A stretch of DNA of 35,358 nt. Source: an uncultured Alistipes sp. (GTDB lineage Bacteria; Bacteroidota; Bacteroidia; Bacteroidales; Rikenellaceae). Shown piece after piece: positions 9,056-16,790 of the stretch (position 1 is the first letter of the stretch; every line of letters starts with the position of its first letter). The notes beneath the pieces are model-generated. The model was not told where the DNA came from. It saw only the letters and a program-made list of their open reading frames with translations, and ran no database searches. The stretch is taken from positions 1 to 35,358 of the forward strand of contig CAJMKE010000019.1 of the NCBI GenBank assembly GCA_905213895.1. Reading direction: 5' to 3'. Position numbers and translations under genes: made by a program.

Positions 9056-10516
9056 TTATCTGTTGAATTTGGCGAACCAGTCGGCGACGCATTCGCGGTC
9101 GCTGAAATGATGTTTCTCTTTGCCGATTATCTGGTAGTCCTCGTGTCCCTTGCCCGCGACGAGGATTATGTCGCGTGGGTTGGAGAGCATCACCGCCGTC
9201 TTTATCGCTTCGGCGCGGTCGGTGATTTTCAGATAGCGGCTGCCAGCCTCGACGCCCGCAATCATGTCGTGGAGAATCTCTTCGGGGTCCTCGGTGCGCG
9301 GATTGTCGGAGGTGAAAATCGCCAGGTCGGCATACTTGACCGCTATCGCCGCCATTTCGGGACGCTTGGTCTTGTCGCGGTCGCCGCCGCATCCGCATAC
9401 GACCGTCAGTCTGCGGTTCTTGTCGCGGATTTCGTTCACGGTGCGTATCACGTTTTCGAGCGCGTCGGGCGTGTGGGCGTAATCGACAATCGCCGTCGTG
9501 CCGTCCTTCGCCGCGATGAACTCGAAACGTCCGCTGACGGAGTGCAGGTTGCTGATTTCGAGCAATACGCGTTCGCGGTCGGCACCCAACAGAACCGCCG
9601 CGCCATAGACCGTCAGCAGGTTGTAGGCGTTGAAGCGACCGAGGAAGCGCACCCACACGTCGCGGTCGTCGATGCGCAGGTTCATGCCGTCGAAGAGCAT
9701 CTCGATGATTTTGCAGCGGAAATCCGCCATGGAGCGCAGCGAGAGGGTGTATTTTTTCGCCCGCGTGTTCTGCAACATCACGCTGCCGTTGCGGTCGTCG
9801 ATATTGACGAGTGCGAACGCCTCCTTCGGCAGGTCGTCGAAGAAGAGTTTCTTCGCCTTGACATACTCGGCGAAGGTCTTGTGGTAATCGAGGTGGTCGT
9901 GCGTGAGGTTGGTGAAGAGTGCGCCCGCGAACTCGATGCCGTGGATGCGCCGCTGGACTATCGCGTGCGACGAACACTCCATGAAGCAGTATTCGCAGCC
10001 GCAGTCCGCCATTTCGCGCATCATGGCGTTGAGCCGTATCGCGTCGGGCGTCGTGTGGGTCGAGGCTATTTCGCGTTCGTCGATTTTGTAGACGACGGTC
10101 GAGATAAGCCCCGCCTTGTGTCCCAATGCGCGGAACAGGTCGTAGAGCAGCGTCGCGACGGTCGTCTTGCCGTTGGTGCCGGTTACGCCGACGACCTTCA
10201 TGCGCCGGCTCGGGTTGCCGTAGAAGTTCGCCGCCATGACAGCCATGGCGGTCGAGGAGTTGTCCGCGACGATGAATGTGCAGCCGCAGGGCAGGTCGCC
10301 TTCGGGTAGCCGTTCGCACACGACGGCGGATGCGCCCGCTTCGACGGCGGCGGCGATGTAGTCGTGTCCGTCGCTCTGCGTACCGACCGTGGCGAAGAAG
10401 CAACTGCCGGCGGTCGCCGTCCGCGAATCGTAGGTCAGCGAACCGATTGCGATGTCGGTCGCGCCGACAGCCTTGCGGTACGCGATGCCTTGCAGCAGGG
10501 TGGAGAGAGTGGTCAT
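9056..10516 (-). CDS. murE: UDP-MurNAc-tripeptide synthetase MurE (meso-DAP type)
   Basis: MurE adds the third stem-peptide residue. The P-loop GTNGKTT is at residues 113-119. The region around Lys222 (YVKAKKLF) matches the carbamylated-lysine segment of Mur ligases. DNPR at residues 404-407 is the specificity motif for meso-diaminopimelate, so this organism should make DAP-type peptidoglycan. The length of 486 is typical. It lies between ftsI and mraY, separated from both by 9-bp arrays. Confidence 0.97.
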   Translation of the reverse strand: MTTLSTLLQGIAYRKAVGATDIAIGSLTYDSRTATAGSCFFATVGTQSDGHDYIAAAVEAGASAVVCERLPEGDLPCGCTFIVADNSSTAMAVMAANFYGNPSRRMKVVGVTGTNGKTTVATLLYDLFRALGHKAGLISTVVYKIDEREIASTHTTPDAIRLNAMMREMADCGCEYCFMECSSHAIVQRRIHGIEFAGALFTNLTHDHLDYHKTFAEYVKAKKLFFDDLPKEAFALVNIDDRNGSVMLQNTRAKKYTLSLRSMADFRCKIIEMLFDGMNLRIDDRDVWVRFLGRFNAYNLLTVYGAAVLLGADRERVLLEISNLHSVSGRFEFIAAKDGTTAIVDYAHTPDALENVIRTVNEIRDKNRRLTVVCGCGGDRDKTKRPEMAAIAVKYADLAIFTSDNPRTEDPEEILHDMIAGVEAGSRYLKITDRAEAIKTAVMLSNPRDIILVAGKGHEDYQIIGKEKHHFSDRECVADWFAKFNR

Positions 10517-10526
10517 TATCTTTTTT

Positions 10527-10577
10527 CTTTCTTTAAAGTCCTTAGGGTCCTTAAAGTCCTTAATGTCTTTAAGGACT
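10527..10577. repeat. TTAA-type 9-bp array between ftsI and murE
   Basis: About five tandem units (CTTTAAAGT, CCTTAGGGT, CCTTAAAGT, CCTTAATGT, CTTTAAGGA) fill the 61-bp spacer inside the dcw block. Confidence 0.85.
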
Positions 10578-12836
10578 CTATTTCAGTTTCAGCGTTACGC
10601 GGTCGCCGCGGCGGATTCCCGTGCCGGCGGCGATGCTCTGCCCGACGACCCTGCCGCTGCCCGAAAAAGCGACCTTCAACCCGCGGTTTTCGAGTATGAA
10701 TATCGCGTCGGAAAGTCCCATGCCGATGACGTCCGGCATCGTGTTGCGGCTCTCGTCGAGCGTGGTTATGGCGACCGTCGCGTCGGACTCCACCTTCGTG
10801 CGTCCCCAGCCCGTGCGGTCGTCGTATGCCGTGCGCGGCGAAAAGCGCGATGCGACCTTGCGTATCTTCGCTATGTCGCCGCCCTTGACGTCGGTCGGAT
10901 AGTGTTCGGTGTCGCTGTCGGCGACCTCGCCCGCCCAGTTGGTGTCGCGGTTGTAGAGGAACGTCGCGATGCGCTTCTGTACGGGTCCCGCCAGTCCCGC
11001 CCCGTAGACGGTGCGTCCGCCGCCGCGACGCTTGAATATCGCCGTCATGACGGTGTAGCGCGGCTTGTCGGCAGGGAGGTAGGTTACCATCGAGCCGAGG
11101 TAGTAGCCGTCGCTGAATTTTATTCCTCCGGTCGCGACCTTGGCTGTACCCGTTTTCGCGCCGACGCGGAATGTCGTCGCCTTTTCGCCGAAATACTCCT
11201 TGGCTGTACCCGTCAGCGCGACCTCTTCGAGACACCGGCGCACGGTGGCGAGCGTCTTGCGGCTGCAAATATCGTCCACGAGGGTTTTTGTCGGAAACTC
11301 CTCGACGGTGCGGCTGCCGCGCATGATGCGCGTAACGAGCCGCGGCGCGACCATGCGACCTCCGTTGGCGACGGCGTTGTAGAGCGTCAGGGTGTGGATT
11401 GGCGCAAGTTCGATTCCGTAGCCGTAACCCATGTTGGCGAGCGTCTGCCCGTTCCAGTTATATTTGGTCTTGTAGTCCGGCATCATCGGGGTCGCCTCGC
11501 CGAACGATTCCAGCCCGACGGTGCGGTCGAGATGGAGCGAGCGCAGGAAATCGACGTATCGCTGCGGGTCGTTCTCGTAGGAGGTATAGACTGCCTTGGC
11601 GAACCAGACGTTGGCGGACTGCGCGAATGCCGTCAGCATGTCGATATTGCCGCCGATGTTGTGGGAGTCCTGTATCTTGTTGAATCTGCCGACCGGAACG
11701 CGCTTGCCGTGTCCCGAATCGTAGACGCGGTCGAGCGTGAAATCCTTGTCCTCGATAAGCGCGAGCGAGGCGGCGAGTTTGAATGTCGAACCCGGTTCGA
11801 GCCGCGCGCCGAGGGCGTAGTTGCGGTTCTCGACGAACTCGCCCTTCGAGTTGCGACCGAGATTGACCATGGCGAGTATGTCGCCCGTCGCGCACTCCAT
11901 CACGATGCTCGTACCCCATATCGCCGCTTCGTCCTCCAACTGGCGGCGCAGTGCCTTGGCGGCGACATCCTGCACGTCCACATCGATTGTCGTAACCACG
12001 TCCAGTCCGTCCTCCGGCTCCACGTAGTCGGCTCCGTCCACGCGGCTGTAAAAGCGCGGCGCGATACATTGCAGCCACTGGTAGCCGTCGTGTCCCTGCA
12101 ACTGTTCGCGGTAAGCCGCCTCGATGCCGTAGGGCTTCTGCACGCCGATGCGCCCGATGGTGCGGAGGGCGAGTTCGTCGTGGGGATAGACGCGGAAGTC
12201 GTGTTTTTCGAGTTGGTAGACGCGTCCGAGAGACTCGTTGAGTATAGGATATGTTTTGAGCGTCTGCCACTCGTTGAAGTCGATGTCGCGGAACAGCCGC
12301 GTGTAACTGTGGGTGCGGACGGTGTCGTGGATGCGGACGGTTTTCCATGCCTCGCCGCGCAACATGTCGAACCACTGCGCGATACGACCTTCGGAGCGCA
12401 TAACCATGGTGTCGCGTCCGCGCACGAGGCGGAAGCAGCGGTCATGCTCGGTGGTCATGATGCGGCAGTACTCCTTCGCGCTCTTGTCGCGGAAGTAGGC
12501 GGCGAGCAGTTTCGAGAGCGAGTCGGCATCTTCGAGGAAACGTTCGCGGTTGTCGAAGCCCTCGCTGCCGAAGTCGAAGTAGACCGACTGACGGAATATC
12601 GACGTCGCGAGCGGCTTGCCGTCGCGGGCGAGAATCGAGCCGCGGTGGGCTTGGAGCGTATCGACGAAGACGAGCGTGCTGCGCAGCCTTTCGGCATTGG
12701 TCGCCGTCTCGCCGCAGAGGAACTGGACGTAGCCGATGCGCAGGAACACGCATATCGCGACGATGGTGAAAATCATGTAAAGTTTCTTCACCCGTCGCGA
12801 AATCTCGGAAATCATCTTTTTTTTCTGTTCCTCCAT
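10578..12836 (-). CDS. ftsI: Class B penicillin-binding protein FtsI (PBP3) with C-terminal PASTA domain
   Basis: This septal transpeptidase cross-links peptidoglycan and partners FtsW. A basic N-terminus precedes one membrane anchor (residues 18-38). The dimerisation domain includes RGSILARDGKPLA (65-77). Transpeptidase motifs are S350-T-F-K, S407-A-N and K561-T-G. Residues ~690-752 (MPDVIGMGLSDAIFILENRG onward) form one PASTA repeat, as often seen in Bacteroidota FtsI. At 752 residues it is longer than E. coli FtsI (588), mainly because of extra length around residues 100-230 and the PASTA domain. It follows ftsL in the conserved order. Confidence 0.96.
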   Translation of the reverse strand: MEEQKKKMISEISRRVKKLYMIFTIVAICVFLRIGYVQFLCGETATNAERLRSTLVFVDTLQAHRGSILARDGKPLATSIFRQSVYFDFGSEGFDNRERFLEDADSLSKLLAAYFRDKSAKEYCRIMTTEHDRCFRLVRGRDTMVMRSEGRIAQWFDMLRGEAWKTVRIHDTVRTHSYTRLFRDIDFNEWQTLKTYPILNESLGRVYQLEKHDFRVYPHDELALRTIGRIGVQKPYGIEAAYREQLQGHDGYQWLQCIAPRFYSRVDGADYVEPEDGLDVVTTIDVDVQDVAAKALRRQLEDEAAIWGTSIVMECATGDILAMVNLGRNSKGEFVENRNYALGARLEPGSTFKLAASLALIEDKDFTLDRVYDSGHGKRVPVGRFNKIQDSHNIGGNIDMLTAFAQSANVWFAKAVYTSYENDPQRYVDFLRSLHLDRTVGLESFGEATPMMPDYKTKYNWNGQTLANMGYGYGIELAPIHTLTLYNAVANGGRMVAPRLVTRIMRGSRTVEEFPTKTLVDDICSRKTLATVRRCLEEVALTGTAKEYFGEKATTFRVGAKTGTAKVATGGIKFSDGYYLGSMVTYLPADKPRYTVMTAIFKRRGGGRTVYGAGLAGPVQKRIATFLYNRDTNWAGEVADSDTEHYPTDVKGGDIAKIRKVASRFSPRTAYDDRTGWGRTKVESDATVAITTLDESRNTMPDVIGMGLSDAIFILENRGLKVAFSGSGRVVGQSIAAGTGIRRGDRVTLKLK

Positions 12837-12843
12837 AGTCGGT

Positions 12844-12909
12844 TGAGTTAATAGGCATTATAAGTATTATAGGTAGTATATGTTATATTACTTATTTTGC
12901 CTATATTGC
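12844..12909. repeat. AT-rich 9-bp repeat (RGTAATATA family) between ftsL and ftsI
   Basis: This gap holds units such as AGTATTATA and GGTAGTATA on the plus strand, then related inverted units (TTATATTAC, TTATTTTGC, CTATATTGC). The period is 9 bp, as in the TTAA arrays, but the sequence is different. Related arrays lie upstream of the gene ending at 15540 and upstream of the gene starting at 18951. Confidence 0.65.
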
Positions 12910-13431
12910 TTATTTTATCACGTTCGAGGGCGAGAGCGGGTCGTACAACTCTATCCCCCGCTGTTCGAGCCGCTCGACAATCGCCGAATGCGAACATTGG
13001 CGGTAACGCTGCTCCTTGATGCGTATCGACCGTTCGTGCAGCAACTCGACCTCGTGTTCGAGTTCGTTGCAGCGCATCTCCGACCGCAGTGCGGCGAAAA
13101 GCACGACGATGCTCAAAAAGAACATCAGCGCGATGTAGGACACGTAGTTGTAGAACTTCGTTACCTCATCCTTAATAAGTATCTCGCCCGTCAGAAACAG
13201 CCTTATGGCGAGCAGCCAGCGCGGACTGCGCGACTTGCGCTCGCACTCCTCCTCCGCGGCACGCTGCTCCTCCTCGCGGCGGATATCCTCGGCGACGTCC
13301 TCGTCCGCCTCGCCCGACGCCATGCGGCGGTACTCGGTGCGGGCGATGCGCCTGATTTCCTCCTTCTGCTCGCGCTCGCGAATCTCCTCCGGAGAGTCGG
13401 TCATGAACTCTATGTCGTCGTACTCCTTCAT
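12910..13431 (-). CDS. ftsL: FtsL-like cell-division protein
   Basis: This 173-residue bitopic membrane protein lies between rsmH and ftsI, the standard ftsL site. The N-terminal ~95 residues are highly charged (Glu/Arg-rich) and cytoplasmic. One transmembrane helix follows (about 113-130, YVSYIALMFFLSIVVLF), then a periplasmic coiled-coil-like segment (MRCNELEHEVELLHERSIRI). Sequence identity with proteobacterial FtsL is not visible; topology and position make the call. Its ATG overlaps the rsmH stop (ATGA), implying translational coupling. Confidence 0.85.
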   Translation of the reverse strand: MKEYDDIEFMTDSPEEIREREQKEEIRRIARTEYRRMASGEADEDVAEDIRREEEQRAAEEECERKSRSPRWLLAIRLFLTGEILIKDEVTKFYNYVSYIALMFFLSIVVLFAALRSEMRCNELEHEVELLHERSIRIKEQRYRQCSHSAIVERLEQRGIELYDPLSPSNVIK

Positions 13432-14342
13432 CTGTCATCGGCGGTTTTGGCTGCGGCGCGCAGTTTCGCCGAGCGCGAACGCGGATTGGCTGCTATTTCG
13501 TCGTCGGTCGGCACGACCGCCTTGCGCGTAACCTGCTCGAACGGCGCGAGCGCGCGACCGAAGAAATCCTTCTCGATTCTGCCCTCGAAATTGCCGCTGC
13601 GCATGAAGTTCTTCACCAGCCGGTCTTCGAGCGAATGATACGAGATGACGACTAACCGCCCGTTGGGGTTCAATACTTTGAGGCTCTGTTCGAGAGCCAT
13701 CTTCAACGCCTCCATCTCGCCGTTCACCTCGATGCGCAGCGACTGGAAAAGTTTGGTGAGAAATTTCGATTCGTCGCGCTTCGGCGTACACGGGGCGACG
13801 GCATCGACCAGTTGGGCTGTCGTCATAATCGGTTCGGCTGCGCGCGCGCGGGCGATGCAGGCGGCGATTTTCCAAGTGGTTTCGAGTTCGCCGTACTGGG
13901 CGAATATGCGGGCGAGTTCCTCCTCACTGCGGCTGTTGACGATGTCGGCGGCTGTCGCTCCCCCGCGCTGGTTCATGCGCATGTCGAGCGGAGCGTCGCC
14001 GCGGAACGAGAATCCGCGCGGCAGGGCGTCGAAGTGGTGCGACGAGACGCCGAGGTCGGCGAGTATGCCGTCCACCTGCGTTACGCCGCGGAGCCGCAGT
14101 GCCGAGCGCAGGAAGCGGAAGTTGCTTTCGACGTAGGTGAACCGCGAATCGTCGGGGGCGTTAGCCATCGTGTCGCGGTCCTGGTCGAAACCGTAGAGCC
14201 GTCCTCCGCCGCCGAGTGCCGAGAGTATGCGGCGCGAGTGTCCGCCTCCGCCGAAAGTGAGGTCGACGTAGCAGCCGTCGGGCTTTATATCGAGCAGTCC
14301 GACAGACTCTTCCAGCAATACGGGTGTATGGTATGACGACAT
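13428..14342 (-). CDS. rsmH: 16S rRNA (cytosine-1402-N4)-methyltransferase
   Basis: RsmH (MraW) methylates N4 of C1402 in 16S rRNA with S-adenosylmethionine. SAM-binding VDLTFGGGGHSRRIL is near residues 26-40. GILADLGVSSHHFD and FSFRGDAPLDMRMN are family signatures. The C-terminal YHSLEDRLVKNFM also fits. The length of 304 is normal. It is the first gene of the block here; no mraZ precedes it. A -7 promoter box lies 27 bp upstream. Confidence 0.97.
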   Translation of the reverse strand: MSSYHTPVLLEESVGLLDIKPDGCYVDLTFGGGGHSRRILSALGGGGRLYGFDQDRDTMANAPDDSRFTYVESNFRFLRSALRLRGVTQVDGILADLGVSSHHFDALPRGFSFRGDAPLDMRMNQRGGATAADIVNSRSEEELARIFAQYGELETTWKIAACIARARAAEPIMTTAQLVDAVAPCTPKRDESKFLTKLFQSLRIEVNGEMEALKMALEQSLKVLNPNGRLVVISYHSLEDRLVKNFMRSGNFEGRIEKDFFGRALAPFEQVTRKAVVPTDDEIAANPRSRSAKLRAAAKTADDR

Positions 14343-14368
14343 GGCGGCAATATCGGGTTTGGTCTTTG

Positions 14369-14376
14369 CAAAGTTA
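14369..14376 (-). promoter_or_regulatory. Putative -7 promoter box for the dcw block
   Basis: The minus strand reads TAACTTTG (TAnnTTTG). Transcription would begin near 14362, about 20 nt before the rsmH start codon. No clear -33 element is seen. Confidence 0.5.
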
Positions 14377-14428
14377 TGTATTTTTTCGGTAAACCTGCGG
14401 GCGGACGGCTGGGAAATTTTCGGTGGGG

Positions 14429-14583
14429 GGAGGAGAACCGGGAGTTCCGGGAGGATTGGGAGTTCTGGGAGGACTGGGAGAACTGGGAGAACTGCGAAAT
14501 ATCACCTAATCCCAGCCCTCCCCCAAAAAATCCCAGAACTCTCAGAACTCTCAGAACTCCCGGTTCTCTCAATCCTCCCGGAC
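14429..14583. repeat. Second 9-bp repeat family in two inverted arrays
   Basis: The left arm (14433-14505) holds about seven units close to CTGGGAGAA. The right arm (14529-14583) holds about six units close to TCTCAGAAC, the reverse complement of the same family. The arms could pair into a long imperfect hairpin around a C-rich centre. The block lies between the terminator of the Cys-rich lipoprotein gene and the rsmH promoter. No coding sequence is seen here. Confidence 0.8.
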
Positions 14584-14614
14584 AAAAAAATCGGCTTCCG
14601 AAACTCGGAAACCG
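14584..14614 (-). terminator. Rho-independent terminator of the Cys-rich lipoprotein gene
   Basis: On the minus strand a 10-bp stem (CGGTTTCCGA with TCGGAAGCCG, one G-T wobble) with a 3-nt loop is followed by seven T residues. It begins 26 bp after the stop codon at 14641. Confidence 0.8.
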
Positions 14615-14640
14615 AACCTTCGCGCGATGCGTCTGCCTGA

Positions 14641-14901
14641 TTATTTCTCGGCAGGAGCCTCAGCCGGTGCAACCTCGGCAGCAGCCTCGGCAGGAGCAGC
14701 CTCAGCGGCAGCCTCGCACTTCTCGCAAGCGCAAGCCTCGCCCTCGGCGCATTTAGCGCACTCCTCGGCTTTTTCGCACTGCTCGCAATTCTCGCAGCAT
14801 GCCTTCTCCTCGGCAGCGGCGTTCTTTTTGTTGCAGTTACCGCAGCAACCTACCATTGCAACGGCAGCGACCAGAACAACGAATGAAAAAATCTTCTTCA
14901 T
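14641..14901 (-). CDS. Small Cys-rich lipoprotein, function unknown
   Basis: This 86-residue protein opens with a lipoprotein signal (MKKIFSFVVLVAAVAMVGC; lipid-modified Cys19). Residues 19-62 contain twelve cysteines in CxxC-type spacings (CCENCEQC, CAKC, CACEKC) among many Glu and Lys residues. The tail is an Ala/Pro/Glu linker. The spacing suggests metal binding or a redox role, but I recognise no family. It has its own promoter and a terminator, so it is a monocistronic unit. The Ala/Glu-rich repeats make homology calls unreliable. Confidence 0.8.
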   Translation of the reverse strand: MKKIFSFVVLVAAVAMVGCCGNCNKKNAAAEEKACCENCEQCEKAEECAKCAEGEACACEKCEAAAEAAPAEAAAEVAPAEAPAEK

Positions 14902-14940
14902 AGCGTTAATGAATTAAAAGTCCGAACATATGTTCAGCGG

Positions 14941-14971
14941 CAAAATTAGACGATTGCAATAAAAAAAGCAA
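14941..14971 (-). promoter_or_regulatory. Promoter of the Cys-rich lipoprotein gene
   Basis: On the minus strand a TTG at 14969-14971 is followed after 20 bp by TAATTTTG at 14941-14948, fitting the Bacteroidota -33/-7 pattern. The start would be near 14934, about 33 nt upstream of the ATG. Confidence 0.65.
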
Positions 14972-15004
14972 GTTTTATCGCATTTTTCGTTCATAAACTC
15001 GCAA

Positions 15005-15466
15005 TTATCTCTGCACGAGTTCCGATGCGGGGATGGTTTCGCGCATCAGAAACGCTTTCGGGAAGGTCGGGCGGATGCGCTCCATCAGTATTATCGCCTC
15101 CTCCTGCGAGGTGCAGTTGCCGACGGCGACCTTGAAGTAGGGATTCTCGTAGGTAACGTAACTCCGCTCGTCGGGGTACATCGTCTCGAAACTCTCGCGG
15201 GCGGCGAGGGCTTCGGTGCGGGCGGACTGGGCGTTGCTCATGAAAATCACTATGCGGTAGCCGTTGACGCTCTTGCGGCGGCTCTGCTCCGAACGCGCGA
15301 CGATGTCGGCTGCGTCGCCGCACTCCTCGATGCGGACGGTGTTGTATTCGGTGCGGAGCGAGTCTATGCGCACCGGTTCGGCGAGACGGCGGCGGAATGA
15401 CGCTATGTCCTGCGCCGCAGCGGTGGCGGCGGTGAGGAGGAACAGGAGGGTAAGGAGTTGTTTCAT
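15005..15466 (-). CDS. Exported SPOR-domain protein
   Basis: A signal peptide (MKQLLTLLFLLTAATAAAQ) precedes a short linker. A SPOR-type fold covers about residues 68-148: GYRIVIFMSN, then a helix, YENPYFKVAVGNCTSQEEA, and a second helix. SPOR domains bind denuded glycan strands of peptidoglycan, so a periplasmic cell-wall role is inferred. It is separated from the upstream lipoprotein gene by a 9-bp array and probably belongs to that operon. The partner enzyme, if any, is unknown. Confidence 0.8.
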   Translation of the reverse strand: MKQLLTLLFLLTAATAAAQDIASFRRRLAEPVRIDSLRTEYNTVRIEECGDAADIVARSEQSRRKSVNGYRIVIFMSNAQSARTEALAARESFETMYPDERSYVTYENPYFKVAVGNCTSQEEAIILMERIRPTFPKAFLMRETIPASELVQR

Positions 15467-15481
15467 CGTTTTATAGGGTAT

Positions 15482-15528
15482 TCTTTAAGGTCCTTAAAGT
15501 CGTTAAAGTCCTTAAAGACCTTAACGTC
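15482..15528. repeat. TTAA-type 9-bp array between the LEA2-like and SPOR genes
   Basis: Five units (CTTTAAGGT, CCTTAAAGT, CGTTAAAGT, CCTTAAAGA, CCTTAACGT) fill the spacer between two same-strand genes. No stem-loop is present. Confidence 0.85.
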
Positions 15529-15539
15529 GGGGGTTTCTG

Positions 15540-16031
15540 TCATTTCTTGTAGCCGAGTTTGCGCATCAGGGTTTCGAGCGGAACGCGGTCGGCGGCTATC
15601 GGTCGGGTCGCTCCCGCAGCCTTGACGTGGGCGTCTATCGACACGTCGATGCCGTCGTAGTTGCCCTTGCGCACGGCGTTCCATAGCGCGTAAGCCTGCA
15701 ACGGATTCGACAGCGAGACGCTGACGGGAACGTCTATGGCGATGCTTTCGCTGCGTTTCGGGATTGCCACCTTGTCGAGAAGCCGCACGCGGGCGACCTT
15801 GCGGTCGTTGAGGCGCACTTCGGCGGTGCCGTCGGTCAGGACGGGCGTGTAGCGCGTCATGTTCTTCACACGCAGCGTGATTACCCAGCCGTCGGCAAGG
15901 CTGCCCGAAACCTTTTCGAGCGATTCGACGCGCAGTTTTTCGGTGATGCGCTGCCGCATGTTCTCCTTGTTGCAGCCGCAGAGCGTCAGCAGAACCGCAA
16001 CGGCGGCGATAAGGCGGAGAGAGAGTTTCAT
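15540..16031 (-). CDS. LEA2/WHy-like lipoprotein
   Basis: The signal MKLSLRLIAAVAVLLTLCGC ends in a lipobox, so the 163-residue product should be membrane anchored. The mature part shows a beta-rich LEA2-like pattern: LEKVSGSLADGWVITLRVKN, then VRLLDKVAIPKRSESIAIDVPVS-type alternation. Such proteins are common and uncharacterised in Bacteroidota. The ATG at 16031 is chosen because it gives a clean signal peptide; an upstream in-frame start at 16295 would run through menG. It is 40 bp after menG and likely cotranscribed. Confidence 0.78.
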   Translation of the reverse strand: MKLSLRLIAAVAVLLTLCGCNKENMRQRITEKLRVESLEKVSGSLADGWVITLRVKNMTRYTPVLTDGTAEVRLNDRKVARVRLLDKVAIPKRSESIAIDVPVSVSLSNPLQAYALWNAVRKGNYDGIDVSIDAHVKAAGATRPIAADRVPLETLMRKLGYKK

Positions 16032-16068
16032 AGTTATAGGTAATATAAGTAAAATGGGTAATATATGT
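16032..16068. repeat. AT-rich 9-bp repeat (GGTAATATA family) between menG and the LEA2-like gene
   Basis: Units GGTAATATA, AGTAAAATG and GGTAATATA follow each other with a 9-bp period, directly upstream of the lipoprotein start codon. This is the same family as at 12844-12909. Confidence 0.7.
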
Positions 16069-16071
16069 TTT

Positions 16072-16782
16072 TTACGGGCGTCGGGCGATATATATCTGGG
16101 CGATGCCGCAACTCTGCGGGCGGCGTCGCACGTCGGTGAAGCCTGCCGCTTCGAGCATACGGACGAACTCCTCCGGTGCCGGAAACCTGTCCACCGAATC
16201 GGGCAGATACTCGTATGCCGCGCGGTTGTGCGACACGAAACCGCCGATAATCGGCAGCAGTCGGTGCGAGTAGAACCGGTACAGCGCGCCGACAAGCCGG
16301 TTGCGCGGATTCGAGAACTCCAATATAACGAGATGCCCGCCGCTCTTTATTGTGCGGAACAGTTCCGAAAGTCCGCGTTCGGGATGCTCGAAATTGCGTA
16401 TGCCGAATCCTATCGTCGCGGCATCGACGCATCCCGCCTGCAATTCGATGCGCTCGGCGTCGCACTCCATCAGCGTTATGCGTTCGTCGAGCCCGCGGCG
16501 GACGATTTTGCGGCGCGCCTCTTCGAGCATTTCGGGCGAAAGGTCGGCTCCGCAGACGGTGCATCCGCGTATGCGGCGAGCCATGGCTATGGCGAGGTCG
16601 CCCGTGCCGGTCGCCATGTCGAGTATGCGCTTGGCACCCGTGCGGCGCACGATGCGGACTACGCGCCGCCGCCACAGACGGTCGATGTTGAACGACAGCA
16701 CGTGGTTGAGCCGGTCGTAGGTCGGTGCGATGTCGTCGAACATCAGTCTGACGCGGTCGCGTTTGGTGGCAGATTCTTCCAT
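16072..16782 (-). CDS. menG: Demethylmenaquinone methyltransferase
   Basis: This 236-residue class I SAM-dependent methyltransferase of the UbiE/MenG family catalyses the last step of menaquinone synthesis. Visible motifs are FDDIAPTYDRLNHVLSF (N-terminal family signature), DMATGTGDLA (SAM motif I, about 55-64), and GFGIRNFEHPERGL with GGHLVILEFS. Bacteroidota use menaquinone, so menG is preferred over ubiE. It follows the permease gene by 8 bp. Confidence 0.96.
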   Translation of the reverse strand: MEESATKRDRVRLMFDDIAPTYDRLNHVLSFNIDRLWRRRVVRIVRRTGAKRILDMATGTGDLAIAMARRIRGCTVCGADLSPEMLEEARRKIVRRGLDERITLMECDAERIELQAGCVDAATIGFGIRNFEHPERGLSELFRTIKSGGHLVILEFSNPRNRLVGALYRFYSHRLLPIIGGFVSHNRAAYEYLPDSVDRFPAPEEFVRMLEAAGFTDVRRRPQSCGIAQIYIARRP

Positions 16783-16790
16783 ATCAGGTG

